A stretch of 6,344 bases of DNA from positions 1 to 6,344 of the forward strand of contig WGDF01000227.1 of NCBI GenBank assembly GCA_015493405.1. The letters run 5' to 3'. Positions 1-6,319 of the stretch are shown here, piece after piece. The notes beneath the pieces were generated by a model. The model saw nothing but the letters and a program-made list of their open reading frames with translations, did no database searches and was not told where the DNA came from. Position 1 is the stretch's first letter; every line of letters starts with the position of its first letter. Source of the DNA: Flavobacteriaceae bacterium (GTDB taxonomy: Bacteria > Bacteroidota > Bacteroidia > Flavobacteriales > Flavobacteriaceae). Position numbers and translations under genes: made by a program.

Positions 1-314
1 ATATATTGGGTGTGAAGTGCATTGATTTTATCTACTAAATCATAATAAAATTTCTTCTCGCGTCTGTTTAAATAAAAAGCCAAAAAGGGAAACAAAATAG
101 CAAAAAACAAATAGAAATAATGCATACTTCCCAACTTTATACCATTCTTAAAGGTTTCAAAAAACAGGTAAATACTGGCCAAAACAAATAAAACTCCAAA
201 AGCCATATTGATGACAAATAAGCGCTTTTTATAAAGCGGTTTCATCACATCAGGAAAACCGGCTTTTAAAAAATCAACCGTATCCAAATGTTCTTTGACG
301 ACTATTTCTTTCAT
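1..314 (-). CDS. Small two-helix membrane protein, C-terminus cut by window edge
   Basis: A reading frame opens at an ATG at 314 and runs off the left edge after 104 complete codons, so the C-terminus is missing. An in-frame TAA lies seven codons upstream of the ATG and there is no earlier ATG, which supports this start. The protein begins with a charged, presumably cytoplasmic stretch (residues 1-32). A hydrophobic helix follows at about 34-52, then a short loop, a second aromatic-rich helix at about 65-82 (many Phe, Leu and Tyr), and a basic segment starting NRREKKFYYD. By the positive-inside rule both ends should be cytoplasmic. I do not recognise the family. A two-helix membrane module followed by a soluble domain would fit, but the rest of the gene is needed. 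It may be co-transcribed with porT 98 bases upstream or have its own promoter; no clear promoter is visible. Confidence 0.75.
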   Translation of the reverse strand, partial: MKEIVVKEHLDTVDFLKAGFPDVMKPLYKKRLFVINMAFGVLFVLASIYLFFETFKNGIKLGSMHYFYLFFAILFPFLAFYLNRREKKFYYDLVDKINALHTQY

Positions 315-412
315 CTGCTTATTTTTATTTTCACGTTAGGATTCCCAATTGTTTGAGAGCGACTTTAATACCAAAAACAATATTATTTTAAAAATACCGT
401 GGAGGCTTTAAA
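315..412. other. 98-base intergenic region between porT and the membrane protein gene
   Basis: This AT-rich gap holds no supportable gene. The hexamer AATACC occurs twice, at 367-372 and 393-398, and an all-A/T palindrome (TATTTT, one central A, AAAATA) lies at 384-396. There is no G/C-containing hairpin followed by a T-run on the minus strand, so I cannot place a terminator for porT. No full TAnnTTTG promoter element is present either; TAATATTG (385 to 378 on the minus strand) is one base off but has no -33 partner at a suitable distance. Whether porT reads through into the next gene is open. Confidence 0.5.
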
Positions 413-1117
413 TTATTCAAAAGTTAAATTGATATATACACCACGGGTCATCATCGATTCTATATGATTGGTCCAAGGACTGTTGGGATCATTATCTCTG
501 ACCAATTCATCCTGAAGTGAGAAAACACCTCTGATACTGGGCGTAAATTTGAAATAATACAAATACATTTCAAGTCCGATGCCTACTTCATACATCCAAA
601 CTTTGGAGTGCATCCTAAACCGGCCTGCAGCATTATCATTATTAGAATCTTCCCAAGAATTAAGATTGTAAGCAAAAATAAGACCGCCGGTAATGTAAGG
701 GCGTATATTGCCGTATCTGATGGTATTCAATTTGACGGAAATCGGTAACTGGACATAATTTGAAGTAATCTCTCTAATACTGTCTTTGGGCGTCAACAGA
801 TTTCTAAATATTAATTTTCGATTGGTAAAAAACACCCCCGGCTCAGTGCGTAAACTCAGATTGGGATTGATATTCAAATTACCCACCAAACCCACCTGAA
901 ATCCGGGATGGGCTTCTTGAATGATATGTTCGTATGGTTGATCGTAATCAATTTTGAAATCGTAAAAATTCATACCGAAATAATATCCCCACGAGATTTC
1001 CTTTTTATCAAAATAAGGCCTGTTTTTAGGAATATCATCGGTATATTGGCTATAACTCAAGCCTATACCCAACCAAAATATCAGAATAATTAAAATATAT
1101 TTAAGCAATTGTTTCAT
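413..1117 (-). CDS. porT: PorT, outer-membrane beta-barrel protein of type IX secretion/gliding
   Basis: PorT is a Bacteroidota-specific envelope protein needed for the type IX secretion system, which exports proteins with a conserved C-terminal domain and, in gliding members, supports motility. The chosen ATG at 1117 gives 234 residues; two more codons upstream would require a TTG start. Residues 1-23 form a signal peptide (Lys near the start, then a long Ile/Leu/Phe/Trp core, ending SYS before Gln24). The mature part alternates aromatic and polar residues as in a beta-barrel. Recognisable PorT stretches are NRPYFDKK near 32, PGFQVGLVG near 71, EPGVFFTNRKL near 92, RPYITGG near 139, YFKFTPSIRGVF near 188, NDPNSPWT at 209-216 and the terminal TRGVYINLTFE, all recalled from flavobacterial PorT. 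Length is normal for the family. It follows ubiE by 29 bases and probably shares its transcript. No lipoprotein Cys is present. Confidence 0.93.
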   Translation of the reverse strand: MKQLLKYILIILIFWLGIGLSYSQYTDDIPKNRPYFDKKEISWGYYFGMNFYDFKIDYDQPYEHIIQEAHPGFQVGLVGNLNINPNLSLRTEPGVFFTNRKLIFRNLLTPKDSIREITSNYVQLPISVKLNTIRYGNIRPYITGGLIFAYNLNSWEDSNNDNAAGRFRMHSKVWMYEVGIGLEMYLYYFKFTPSIRGVFSLQDELVRDNDPNSPWTNHIESMMTRGVYINLTFE

Positions 1118-1146
1118 AGACAATATGTCAATTCTTTTAGAGTTAT

Positions 1147-1881
1147 TTACGATTTTTTAAAAGCTTTATAAATACTGGCAGCTCCAAACATCAGTGGTTT
1201 GTTTTGCACTGATATAAACTGATTTTTTTCCAAAATATTGTTGAAGGCCTTTCCATAAGGAAAAGCTTTTGCTGATTCGGGTAAATATTCATAGGCTTTT
1301 TGGTCTTTTGAAAACAATCGGCCCAGTAATGGAATGATATATTTTGAATGAAATTTATAAATTTGTTTGAAAGGAAAAGTCTCCGGTTGTGAGGTTTCTA
1401 AAACTACAAAGATCCCGCCGGGACGCAAAACCCTATTGATTTCAAGCAGCCCTTTATCCAAATTTTCGAAATTGCGAACCCCGAATCCAACCGTAACAGC
1501 ATCAAAACTATTATCTTCAAAAGGTAAATTTTCAGAATCGCCCAAAACCATTTCAATCAAATTATCCAGTCCATTCTCCTTAACTTTCTTTTTACCGACA
1601 TCCAACATACCGGCAGAAATATCCAGACCAACTATTTTTTTAGGTTTGATAGCGGCCAACATAATAGCAAAATCGCCTGTGCCTGTCGCAATATCCAAAA
1701 TATTTTCGGGCTTGGTATCCGCTACCATTTTAACTACTTTTTTACGCCATTTGACATCAATCCCAAAAGTCATGATACGATTCATAAAATCGTAATTTCC
1801 TGAAATATTATCAAACATTTCCGTTACTTGCTCTTTGCGGCTACTATCCTTATCTTTGTATGGCTTGACATCTATACCCAT
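1147..1881 (-). CDS. ubiE: Demethylmenaquinone C-methyltransferase UbiE/MenG
   Basis: This cytoplasmic SAM-dependent enzyme adds the ring C-methyl group to demethylmenaquinone, the last step of menaquinone synthesis. Since Bacteroidota use menaquinone and not ubiquinone, the MenG role is expected. The 244-residue length is typical. The SAM-binding motif I is [11 protein letters not shown] (61-71), and the acidic end of strand 2 is GLDIS (85-89). GDSENLPF (114-121) and the post-motif VGFGVRNF (131-138) follow. The first UbiE signature is seen as YDFMN to W (30-45), with Asp42 where the classical pattern has His. The second signature RVLRPGG to LETS (150-164) is intact. The ATG at 1881 lies 9 bases after the aspC stop, with an A/T-rich leader and no Shine-Dalgarno sequence, so it is probably translated from the aspC transcript. 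Downstream lies porT. Confidence 0.95.
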   Translation of the reverse strand: MGIDVKPYKDKDSSRKEQVTEMFDNISGNYDFMNRIMTFGIDVKWRKKVVKMVADTKPENILDIATGTGDFAIMLAAIKPKKIVGLDISAGMLDVGKKKVKENGLDNLIEMVLGDSENLPFEDNSFDAVTVGFGVRNFENLDKGLLEINRVLRPGGIFVVLETSQPETFPFKQIYKFHSKYIIPLLGRLFSKDQKAYEYLPESAKAFPYGKAFNNILEKNQFISVQNKPLMFGAASIYKAFKKS

Positions 1882-1890
1882 AAATATTTT

Positions 1891-3081
1891 TTAAAATTTT
1901 AATGCTTTTTTAACGCGTTTAAAAGCTTCTATCAATTCTTCTTTACTTGTTGCATAAGAAAAACGCAAGCATTCGGGATTACCGAAAGCTTCACCGGTAA
2001 CTGTTGCCACTTTAGCCTCTTCGAGCAAATACATAGATAAATCTGTGGCATTATTAATCTGTGTTTCCTTAAAAGTATGTCCGAAGAAAGCTGAAACATC
2101 CGGAAAAAAATAAAAAGCTCCGGTCGGCATATTGACTTTAAAACCGGGAATATCTTTAAGCAATTGATAAACCAATCGGCGTCTTTCGTCAAAGGCGTCA
2201 ATCATATATTGAATTTTGGACTTACCGCCGTCCAGCGCTGCAATAATTGCTTTTTGGGCTATGGAGTTGGCTCCTGAAGTCACTTGGCTTTGTATTTTGG
2301 CACAAGCTTTAGCAATGGTAGGATGTGCAGCCATATAACCTACACGCCATCCTGTCATAGCAAAAGCTTTGGAAACGCCATTTATCGTAACAACCCGATC
2401 TTTTAGCGCCGAAACCTCAGCAAAACTGGCAAAATTGCCACTAAAATTGATATATTCATATATTTCATCGGAAATCACATATATATTTGGATGTTTTTTT
2501 AAGACTGCCCCTAAAGCTTCGAGTTCTGACTTGGTATAAACTGAGCCACTCGGATTACTAGGCGTATTAAAAATCATTAATTTTGTTTTGGGTGTAATTG
2601 CAGCTTCCAGTTGTTGGGGTGTTATTTTAAAATCGTTTTCAATCGTAGTCTTAATCGGGATTGGTTTACCGCCTACCAGTTTGCTAATCTCAAAATAACT
2701 GACCCAATACGGCGCCGGCAACAAAACCTCATCGCCCGGACTGACCAAAACCATAGCCGCATTGAAAATAGACTGCTTGGAACCGTTTGAAACTACAATT
2801 TGATCGATATTATAAGTCAAATTATTGTCTCGTTTGAGTTTTCGCACAATGGCTTCACGCACATCTTTATAACCGACAATAGGCGGATATTTAAAATAGT
2901 GTTCATCCATAGCTTTTTTGGCAGCTGCCACTATATAATCAGGCGTATCAAAATCAGGTTCCCCTAAACTCAAACTGATTATATCAACGCCACTGGCTTT
3001 GAGTTCGGCTGCCCGCTCAGCCATAGCTATGGTTTGTGAGGTAGAAAGAGTCTTAATTCGACTGGATAAAATCGGTTCCAT
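1891..3081 (-). CDS. aspC: Class I/II pyridoxal-phosphate aminotransferase, aspartate aminotransferase Ib type
   Basis: The predicted reaction is reversible amino transfer between aspartate and 2-oxoglutarate, in the cytoplasm. The start is set at the ATG at 3081 (396 residues, beginning MEPILSSRI); the two extra upstream codons would need GTG. Landmarks are GEPDFDTP (40-47), YKDVREAI (71-78), NGSKQ (99-103), APYWVSY (123-129, Trp126 expected to stack on the cofactor), NTPSNPSG (172-179), SDEIYEY (204-210, Asp205 contacts the pyridine nitrogen), Schiff-base Lys238 in NGVSKAFAMTGWRVGY, and substrate-carboxylate Arg373 in CLRFSYA. All catalytic positions are intact and the sequence pattern fits subgroup Ib. 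Some Ib enzymes also transaminate prephenate or other keto acids, so the exact substrate cannot be fixed from sequence alone. It heads the aspC-ubiE-porT block, with a -7-like element 22 bases upstream of the ATG. Confidence 0.93.
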   Translation of the reverse strand: MEPILSSRIKTLSTSQTIAMAERAAELKASGVDIISLSLGEPDFDTPDYIVAAAKKAMDEHYFKYPPIVGYKDVREAIVRKLKRDNNLTYNIDQIVVSNGSKQSIFNAAMVLVSPGDEVLLPAPYWVSYFEISKLVGGKPIPIKTTIENDFKITPQQLEAAITPKTKLMIFNTPSNPSGSVYTKSELEALGAVLKKHPNIYVISDEIYEYINFSGNFASFAEVSALKDRVVTINGVSKAFAMTGWRVGYMAAHPTIAKACAKIQSQVTSGANSIAQKAIIAALDGGKSKIQYMIDAFDERRRLVYQLLKDIPGFKVNMPTGAFYFFPDVSAFFGHTFKETQINNATDLSMYLLEEAKVATVTGEAFGNPECLRFSYATSKEELIEAFKRVKKALKF

Positions 3082-3102
3082 AAACACTTCAATTTAATTT
3101 AG

Positions 3103-3110
3103 CAAAACTA
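3103..3110 (-). promoter_or_regulatory. Candidate Bacteroidetes -7 promoter element for aspC-ubiE-porT
   Basis: On the minus strand 3110 to 3103 reads TAGTTTTG, a full match to the Bacteroidetes -7 consensus TAnnTTTG. Its last base is 22 bases from the aspC ATG, the same distance as in the kinase promoter. No TTG is found 17 to 23 bases further upstream, so the -33 half is weak or missing. A transcript would start near 3097 and have a leader of about 15 bases. The preceding gene's stop is at 3127, so read-through from the kinase is an alternative. Confidence 0.45.
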
Positions 3111-3126
3111 ATAAAAACTTATTGAA

Positions 3127-3966
3127 TTAAACATGAAAATCAATCAATTCTTCAACCGGATTTTTGATGATTTTACCGGCTTTTAAACCCTGTTTTTCAA
3201 GGACTTCCAAGAGTTCCTTTTGAAAGATAAAAGCAATGGAACCATTAAAATGCAGCGGTAAATCTCTATATTGCTCATAAGCACTCAGCTCCTGTGTTAC
3301 AAATTGTTCAAAACCGCGTGTCAATAAATCTTTGATGTATTTACTTTTATAATGATTTTTCATAAAAGGAGCAAAAGAGGCCAAATAAGTATTGGGCTGT
3401 GGTTTTTGGTATAATTGTGTCATGACAGATTCTGCCTTTATTTTGTAGTCGTTTTTAAATTGCTGCCGAAGTTGTTTCGGCATTTTTTTAAAAAAATAAT
3501 CTCGCAATAATTGCTTACCAAACCAATTTCCGGAGGCATCATCCATAAGTAAATAGCCCATATAGCCAATACTTTTCTCTATTTCTTTACCATTAAAATA
3601 ACAAGAATTTGAGCCGGTGCCCATTATGGAGACAATACCCGGCTGTGTCCCGGCTGTTGCTCTAGCTGCAGCCAACATATCGGAATAAATATGAATCTCA
3701 GCCCGATCAAACAAACCACTTAATACCTTATTAAGTTTGTTATAAGCCACTTGATCATCTACGCCTGAACCATATAAATAAATTTCTCTAATAAAAGGGG
3801 CATGATTGAGCATCTCATTGTTCCGAGCGATATTCTTACTGAGCGTTTCGGCATCAAAAACTGTTGGATTGAGCCCTCCGGATTCAAATTTTCCGATAAT
3901 CATTCGCTCATTATTAACCATAACCCACGATGTTTTAGTGGAACCGGCATCTGCTATTAAAATCAT
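3127..3966 (-). CDS. BadF/BadG/BcrA/BcrD-type ATPase, probable N-acetylglucosamine kinase
   Basis: This is an ASKHA-fold kinase that probably phosphorylates N-acetylglucosamine (or a related cell-wall amino sugar) at the 6-position with ATP, in the cytoplasm, for salvage of peptidoglycan or chitin sugars. The start is the ATG at 3966 (279 residues, beginning MILIADAGSTKT). An eight-codon longer version would start with TTG inside the predicted promoter. Visible motifs are the phosphate-1 loop DAGSTKTSW (6-14), Asp96 in YSDMLAAARAT (candidate catalytic base), the phosphate-2 loop IMGTGSNS (114-121), and NGSIAFIF (241-248) near the adenosine site. The usual GDEGSG motif is replaced by MDDASGNWFGK (141-151). 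The length is slightly below the roughly 300 residues common in the family. It stands alone behind its own promoter between two other blocks. Substrate identity is inference; kinase-fold membership is secure. Confidence 0.82.
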   Translation of the reverse strand: MILIADAGSTKTSWVMVNNERMIIGKFESGGLNPTVFDAETLSKNIARNNEMLNHAPFIREIYLYGSGVDDQVAYNKLNKVLSGLFDRAEIHIYSDMLAAARATAGTQPGIVSIMGTGSNSCYFNGKEIEKSIGYMGYLLMDDASGNWFGKQLLRDYFFKKMPKQLRQQFKNDYKIKAESVMTQLYQKPQPNTYLASFAPFMKNHYKSKYIKDLLTRGFEQFVTQELSAYEQYRDLPLHFNGSIAFIFQKELLEVLEKQGLKAGKIIKNPVEELIDFHV

Positions 3967-3987
3967 AGAATCATATTTTGATTTGAG

Positions 3988-4017
3988 CAAAAATACAATT
4001 TTAAAGCTAATATCAAA
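3988..4017 (-). promoter_or_regulatory. Bacteroidetes-type promoter for the sugar kinase gene
   Basis: On the minus strand a TTTG (4017 to 4014) stands 18 bases before TATTTTTG (3995 to 3988). This fits the known Bacteroidetes layout of a -33 TTG and a -7 TAnnTTTG about 17-23 bases apart. Transcription would begin near 3982, leaving a leader of about 16 bases before the ATG at 3966. The alternative TTG start at 3990-3988 overlaps the -7 element and would lie upstream of the transcript start, which argues against it. Confidence 0.65.
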
Positions 4018-4049
4018 AAGAATATATTTATGCAGCTAAACTTAAAATT

Positions 4050-4074
4050 TTAACCGCAATAAAATTCCGGTTAA
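4050..4074. repeat. 7-bp inverted repeat TTAACCG / CGGTTAA with 11-base spacer
   Basis: TTAACCG at 4050-4056 is followed, after 11 A/T-rich bases, by its exact reverse complement CGGTTAA at 4068-4074. It lies in the 151-base gap between the pseudouridine synthase stop and the kinase ATG, centred about 80 bases upstream of the predicted kinase transcript start. It could be a regulator binding site or a hairpin. On the minus strand the second arm is followed by AATTTTAAG, a poor T-run for a terminator. Confidence 0.5.
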
Positions 4075-4082
4075 TTCAAATT

Positions 4083-4110
4083 AAAAAAGAGCAAAATATT
4101 TTTTCTTGCT
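4083..4110 (-). terminator. Candidate intrinsic terminator after the crp-panB-pseudouridine synthase operon
   Basis: Seven bases after the pseudouridine synthase stop codon, the minus strand carries AGCAA (4110 to 4106), a short A-rich loop, then TTTTGCT (4096 to 4090), then C and six T (4088 to 4083). The arms pair as AGCAA with TTGCT and can extend by two A-T pairs across a bulged G. The stem is short and low in G/C, but the immediate T-run and its position at the end of a tight gene block support a rho-independent terminator. Confidence 0.5.
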
Positions 4111-4117
4111 TTAATAC

Positions 4118-4804
4118 TTAAGCAAAATGAGTCCAAATATCGTCTTGAGGGGGATCAGCTACGATTTGAATCGGCTCATTTTTAACCGGATGGATTAAGT
4201 CAATTTGGCGGGCATGCAAAGTAATGCCACCATTGGGGTTGCTCCTTGAAAAGCCATATTTTAAATCGCCTTTAATAGGGCTACCGATTTTTGCCAATTG
4301 GGCTCTAATTTGATGTGGCCTTCCGGTTTCCAAATCAATTTCAAGTAAATAATAACGATCAGAAGTTCCTTTTATCTTATAATGTAAAACAGCTTTTTTG
4401 GCATCTGAAGTCGGCCGATCAAAAACGGTCGTTTTATTATTTTTGGCATTCTTTTTTAAATAATGAATAAGCGTTGCTTCATCATTCAAAGGTTTTTTCT
4501 TAACTACAGCCCAATATGTTTTCTTGATTGTCTTATCTTTTAAAGCGCGATTAAGTCGCGTTAAGGCTTTTGAAGTTTTAGCAAAAATAACCAAACCGCT
4601 GGTCGGTCGATCGATACGATGAACCACGCCTAAAAAAACATTTCCGGGTTTATGATATTTGATTTTAATATAATCTTTAACAATTTCAGATAAAGGCTTA
4701 TCACCGGTTTTGTCACCTTGCACCAAATCTCCCGGGCGCTTATTAATAACAATTAAATGGTTGTCCTCATAAGCTATTTGCAAAGTGTCAAGAGTTGTCC
4801 GCAT
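4118..4804 (-). CDS. RluA-family RNA pseudouridine synthase
   Basis: This enzyme isomerises specific uridines in rRNA or tRNA to pseudouridine. The catalytic Asp65 sits in the family motif HRIDRPTSG (62-70). Other family stretches are EDNHLIVINKRPG (13-25), LVQGDKTGD (27-35), KKTYWAV (94-100), GRPHQIRAQL (161-170) and LHARQIDLIHPV (196-207). There is no N-terminal S4 RNA-binding domain, so this is a short RluA-type enzyme (228 residues) and the exact target position cannot be read off. The start is taken at the ATG at 4804, four bases after the panB stop; an ATG at 4852 would add 16 residues and overlap panB by 44 bases, but homologues as I recall them begin close to the later Met. AAGGA occurs about 14 bases before the chosen ATG, rather far for a Shine-Dalgarno site. 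It appears to be the last gene of the operon. Confidence 0.9.
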   Translation of the reverse strand: MRTTLDTLQIAYEDNHLIVINKRPGDLVQGDKTGDKPLSEIVKDYIKIKYHKPGNVFLGVVHRIDRPTSGLVIFAKTSKALTRLNRALKDKTIKKTYWAVVKKKPLNDEATLIHYLKKNAKNNKTTVFDRPTSDAKKAVLHYKIKGTSDRYYLLEIDLETGRPHQIRAQLAKIGSPIKGDLKYGFSRSNPNGGITLHARQIDLIHPVKNEPIQIVADPPQDDIWTHFA

Positions 4805-4808
4805 GGAA

Positions 4809-5624
4809 TTAATATTGTTCCTTTTCGTTTGGAAAATCAAGGGACTTGACATCGGTAATGTATTGCCTGAAAGCCTCAGTCATAATTTGATGTAAATCGG
4901 CATAGCGTCGCAAAAATCTGGGACTGAAATCTTTGGACATCCCTAACATATCATGCATAACCAGAACCTGACCATCTACACCACCACCGGCACCAATACC
5001 GATTACGGGAATGGCAACAGTTTGCGCTACTTTTTCGGCTAATGCAGCCGGAATTTTTTCAAGAACCAGTGCAAAAACGCCTAATTTCTCTAAAAGTTTG
5101 GCATCATTTAAAAGTTTTTCAGCTTCTTTTTCTTCTTTGGCCCTAACGGTATAAGTTCCAAATTTGTAAATAGATTGTGGTGTCAGGCCTAAATGCCCCA
5201 TTACCGGAATGCCGGCACTTAAGATGCGTGTTATGGAATCGGCAATTTCTTCACCCCCTTCCAATTTAACGGCATGACCACCGGACTCTTTCATAATTCT
5301 AATAGCAGAATTTAAAGCTTTTTTGGAATTGCCCTGATAGGTTCCAAAAGGCATATCTACCACCACTAAGGCTCTATTGACTGCTCTGATTACAGAACCG
5401 GCATGATAAATCATTTGATCTAAAGTAATAGGAAGAGTGGTTTCATATCCTGCCATCACATTGGAAGCGGAATCACCCACTAAAATAATATCGATACCCG
5501 TTGCATCCAATATCTTGGCCATTGTGTAATCATAAGCTGTGAGCATCGCAATTTTCTCACCGGCTTGTTTCATATCAAACAAGCGCTTTGTGGTTATTTT
5601 TTTATATTCTTTATGAACACTCAT
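4809..5624 (-). CDS. panB: 3-methyl-2-oxobutanoate hydroxymethyltransferase (ketopantoate hydroxymethyltransferase)
   Basis: PanB transfers a hydroxymethyl group from 5,10-methylene-tetrahydrofolate to 3-methyl-2-oxobutanoate to make ketopantoate, the first committed step to pantothenate and coenzyme A, in the cytoplasm. The 271-residue length is typical of this (beta/alpha)8 barrel. Active-site residues are in place: Asp51 in LVGDSASN (metal), Asp90 in [10 protein letters not shown] (metal), Lys120 and Glu122 in VKLEGG (substrate), HLGLTPQS (144-151), and Glu189 in VLEKIP, the expected catalytic base, followed by [17 protein letters not shown] (206-222). The ATG at 5624 is only two bases after the stop of the regulator gene, so translation is probably coupled. 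The other pantothenate genes (panC, panD, panE) are not in this window. Confidence 0.97.
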   Translation of the reverse strand: MSVHKEYKKITTKRLFDMKQAGEKIAMLTAYDYTMAKILDATGIDIILVGDSASNVMAGYETTLPITLDQMIYHAGSVIRAVNRALVVVDMPFGTYQGNSKKALNSAIRIMKESGGHAVKLEGGEEIADSITRILSAGIPVMGHLGLTPQSIYKFGTYTVRAKEEKEAEKLLNDAKLLEKLGVFALVLEKIPAALAEKVAQTVAIPVIGIGAGGGVDGQVLVMHDMLGMSKDFSPRFLRRYADLHQIMTEAFRQYITDVKSLDFPNEKEQY

Positions 5625-5626
5625 GA

Positions 5627-6319
5627 TTATTTGGGTTCTAAGCCTTCAGCTATATTGTAGAGTCTTTTTTTATCAATCAATTTTAATTTTTTTGCTTTGG
5701 AATGAATAACGCCATCTTTTTTGAAAGAGGATAAAATACGGATAACGGATTCTGAAGCAGTTCCTATAATATTAGCCAATTCTTCACGCGACAATAAAAT
5801 ATTAATATGCCCTTCTCTATCAGTTCCAAAAACATCTTCGAGGTGCAAAAGCGTTTCTGCTAAGCGTTCTCTAACCGAATGCTGGGCTAAATGTGAAATA
5901 ACCGAATTGGCCAATTTTAAATCATTACTCAATAAACGCAACATTTCGAGGGTAAAATCTTTGTTTGAAAGTAAATTTTTATAGACATCTTTGGGAATCA
6001 CACAAGCTGTCACATCTTCAATAGCCGTCAAATTTAGCGTAATGGCCTCATCATTGAAAACAGAACGGTAGCCAATCAAATTGCCGGATTTTACAAAACG
6101 AATAATTTGTTCCTTACCGGAAGAATTGTATTTTGAAAGTTTGCCTTTGCCTGACATCAAACAAAATACAGAACGACTGGGTTTACCTTCTTCCAAAATG
6201 AGATCGCCTTTTTTAAAATGCAGGACTTTTTTATGTTCGGATATAAAATCTAAATCTTTTTTAGAGAGGGTTTTAAAAGAGTTTAATTGGTGAATTAAAC
6301 AAAGATTACAGTTTTTCAT
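5627..6319 (-). CDS. Crp/FNR-family transcriptional regulator with N-terminal CxxC
   Basis: This is a DNA-binding transcription factor of 230 residues, normal for the family. An N-terminal cyclic-nucleotide-binding-type beta-roll (about 20-115; [10 protein letters not shown] at 36-45, [11 protein letters not shown] at 51-61) is joined by a dimerisation helix (about 118-147) to a winged helix (about 150-225). The recognition helix region [20 protein letters not shown] (184-203) keeps Glu190 and Arg194, which align with the DNA-contacting Glu and Arg of CRP and FNR. The beta-roll lacks the RxS phosphate-binding signature of true cAMP receptors, so cAMP is unlikely as the ligand. Cysteines are at 4, 7, 53 and 106; 4, 7 and 106 align with FNR ligand positions. 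The ATG at 6319 is 25 bases from the window edge, so the promoter is outside or cut. It is tightly joined to panB. The signal sensed is not known. Confidence 0.9.
   Translation of the reverse strand: MKNCNLCLIHQLNSFKTLSKKDLDFISEHKKVLHFKKGDLILEEGKPSRSVFCLMSGKGKLSKYNSSGKEQIIRFVKSGNLIGYRSVFNDEAITLNLTAIEDVTACVIPKDVYKNLLSNKDFTLEMLRLLSNDLKLANSVISHLAQHSVRERLAETLLHLEDVFGTDREGHINILLSREELANIIGTASESVIRILSSFKKDGVIHSKAKKLKLIDKKRLYNIAEGLEPK

Noticed and set aside
384..396. A/T palindrome as an operator or terminator
   Set aside because: Thirteen all-A/T bases in a very A/T-rich gap are expected by chance, and there is no T-run or matching copy elsewhere in the window.
908..1093. 61-codon plus-strand frame opposite porT
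   Set aside because: It is antisense to the PorT N-terminal region, has no upstream promoter or ribosome binding site, and its hydrophobicity mirrors the opposite strand's codons.
1367..1795. 142-codon open frame on the plus strand
   Set aside because: It lies entirely antisense within ubiE, whose motifs are unmistakable. Its Ser/Lys/Pro-rich translation has no recognisable domain.
1932..2201. 89-codon minus-strand frame inside aspC
   Set aside because: It is another frame of the aspC coding sequence, which is intact and full length over this stretch. There is no sign of a frameshift.
3110..3123. AATAA-AAAC-TTATT hairpin after the kinase stop as a terminator
   Set aside because: The stem is five A/T pairs with no G/C and no proper T-run, and it overlaps the putative aspC promoter region.
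3806..4039. 77-codon plus-strand frame overlapping the kinase start and promoter
   Set aside because: Most of it is antisense to the kinase. The rest covers the A/T-rich promoter gap, and there is no supporting TAnnTTTG on the plus strand.
4805..4852. Longer pseudouridine synthase start at 4852
   Set aside because: It would overlap panB by 44 bases, adds 16 residues unlike the family N-terminus, and has no ribosome binding site. The ATG at 4804 is better placed.
5721..6293. Two plus-strand frames (5721-5984 and 6081-6293) opposite the Crp/FNR regulator
   Set aside because: Both are antisense to a complete regulator with clear domains, and neither resembles a known protein.
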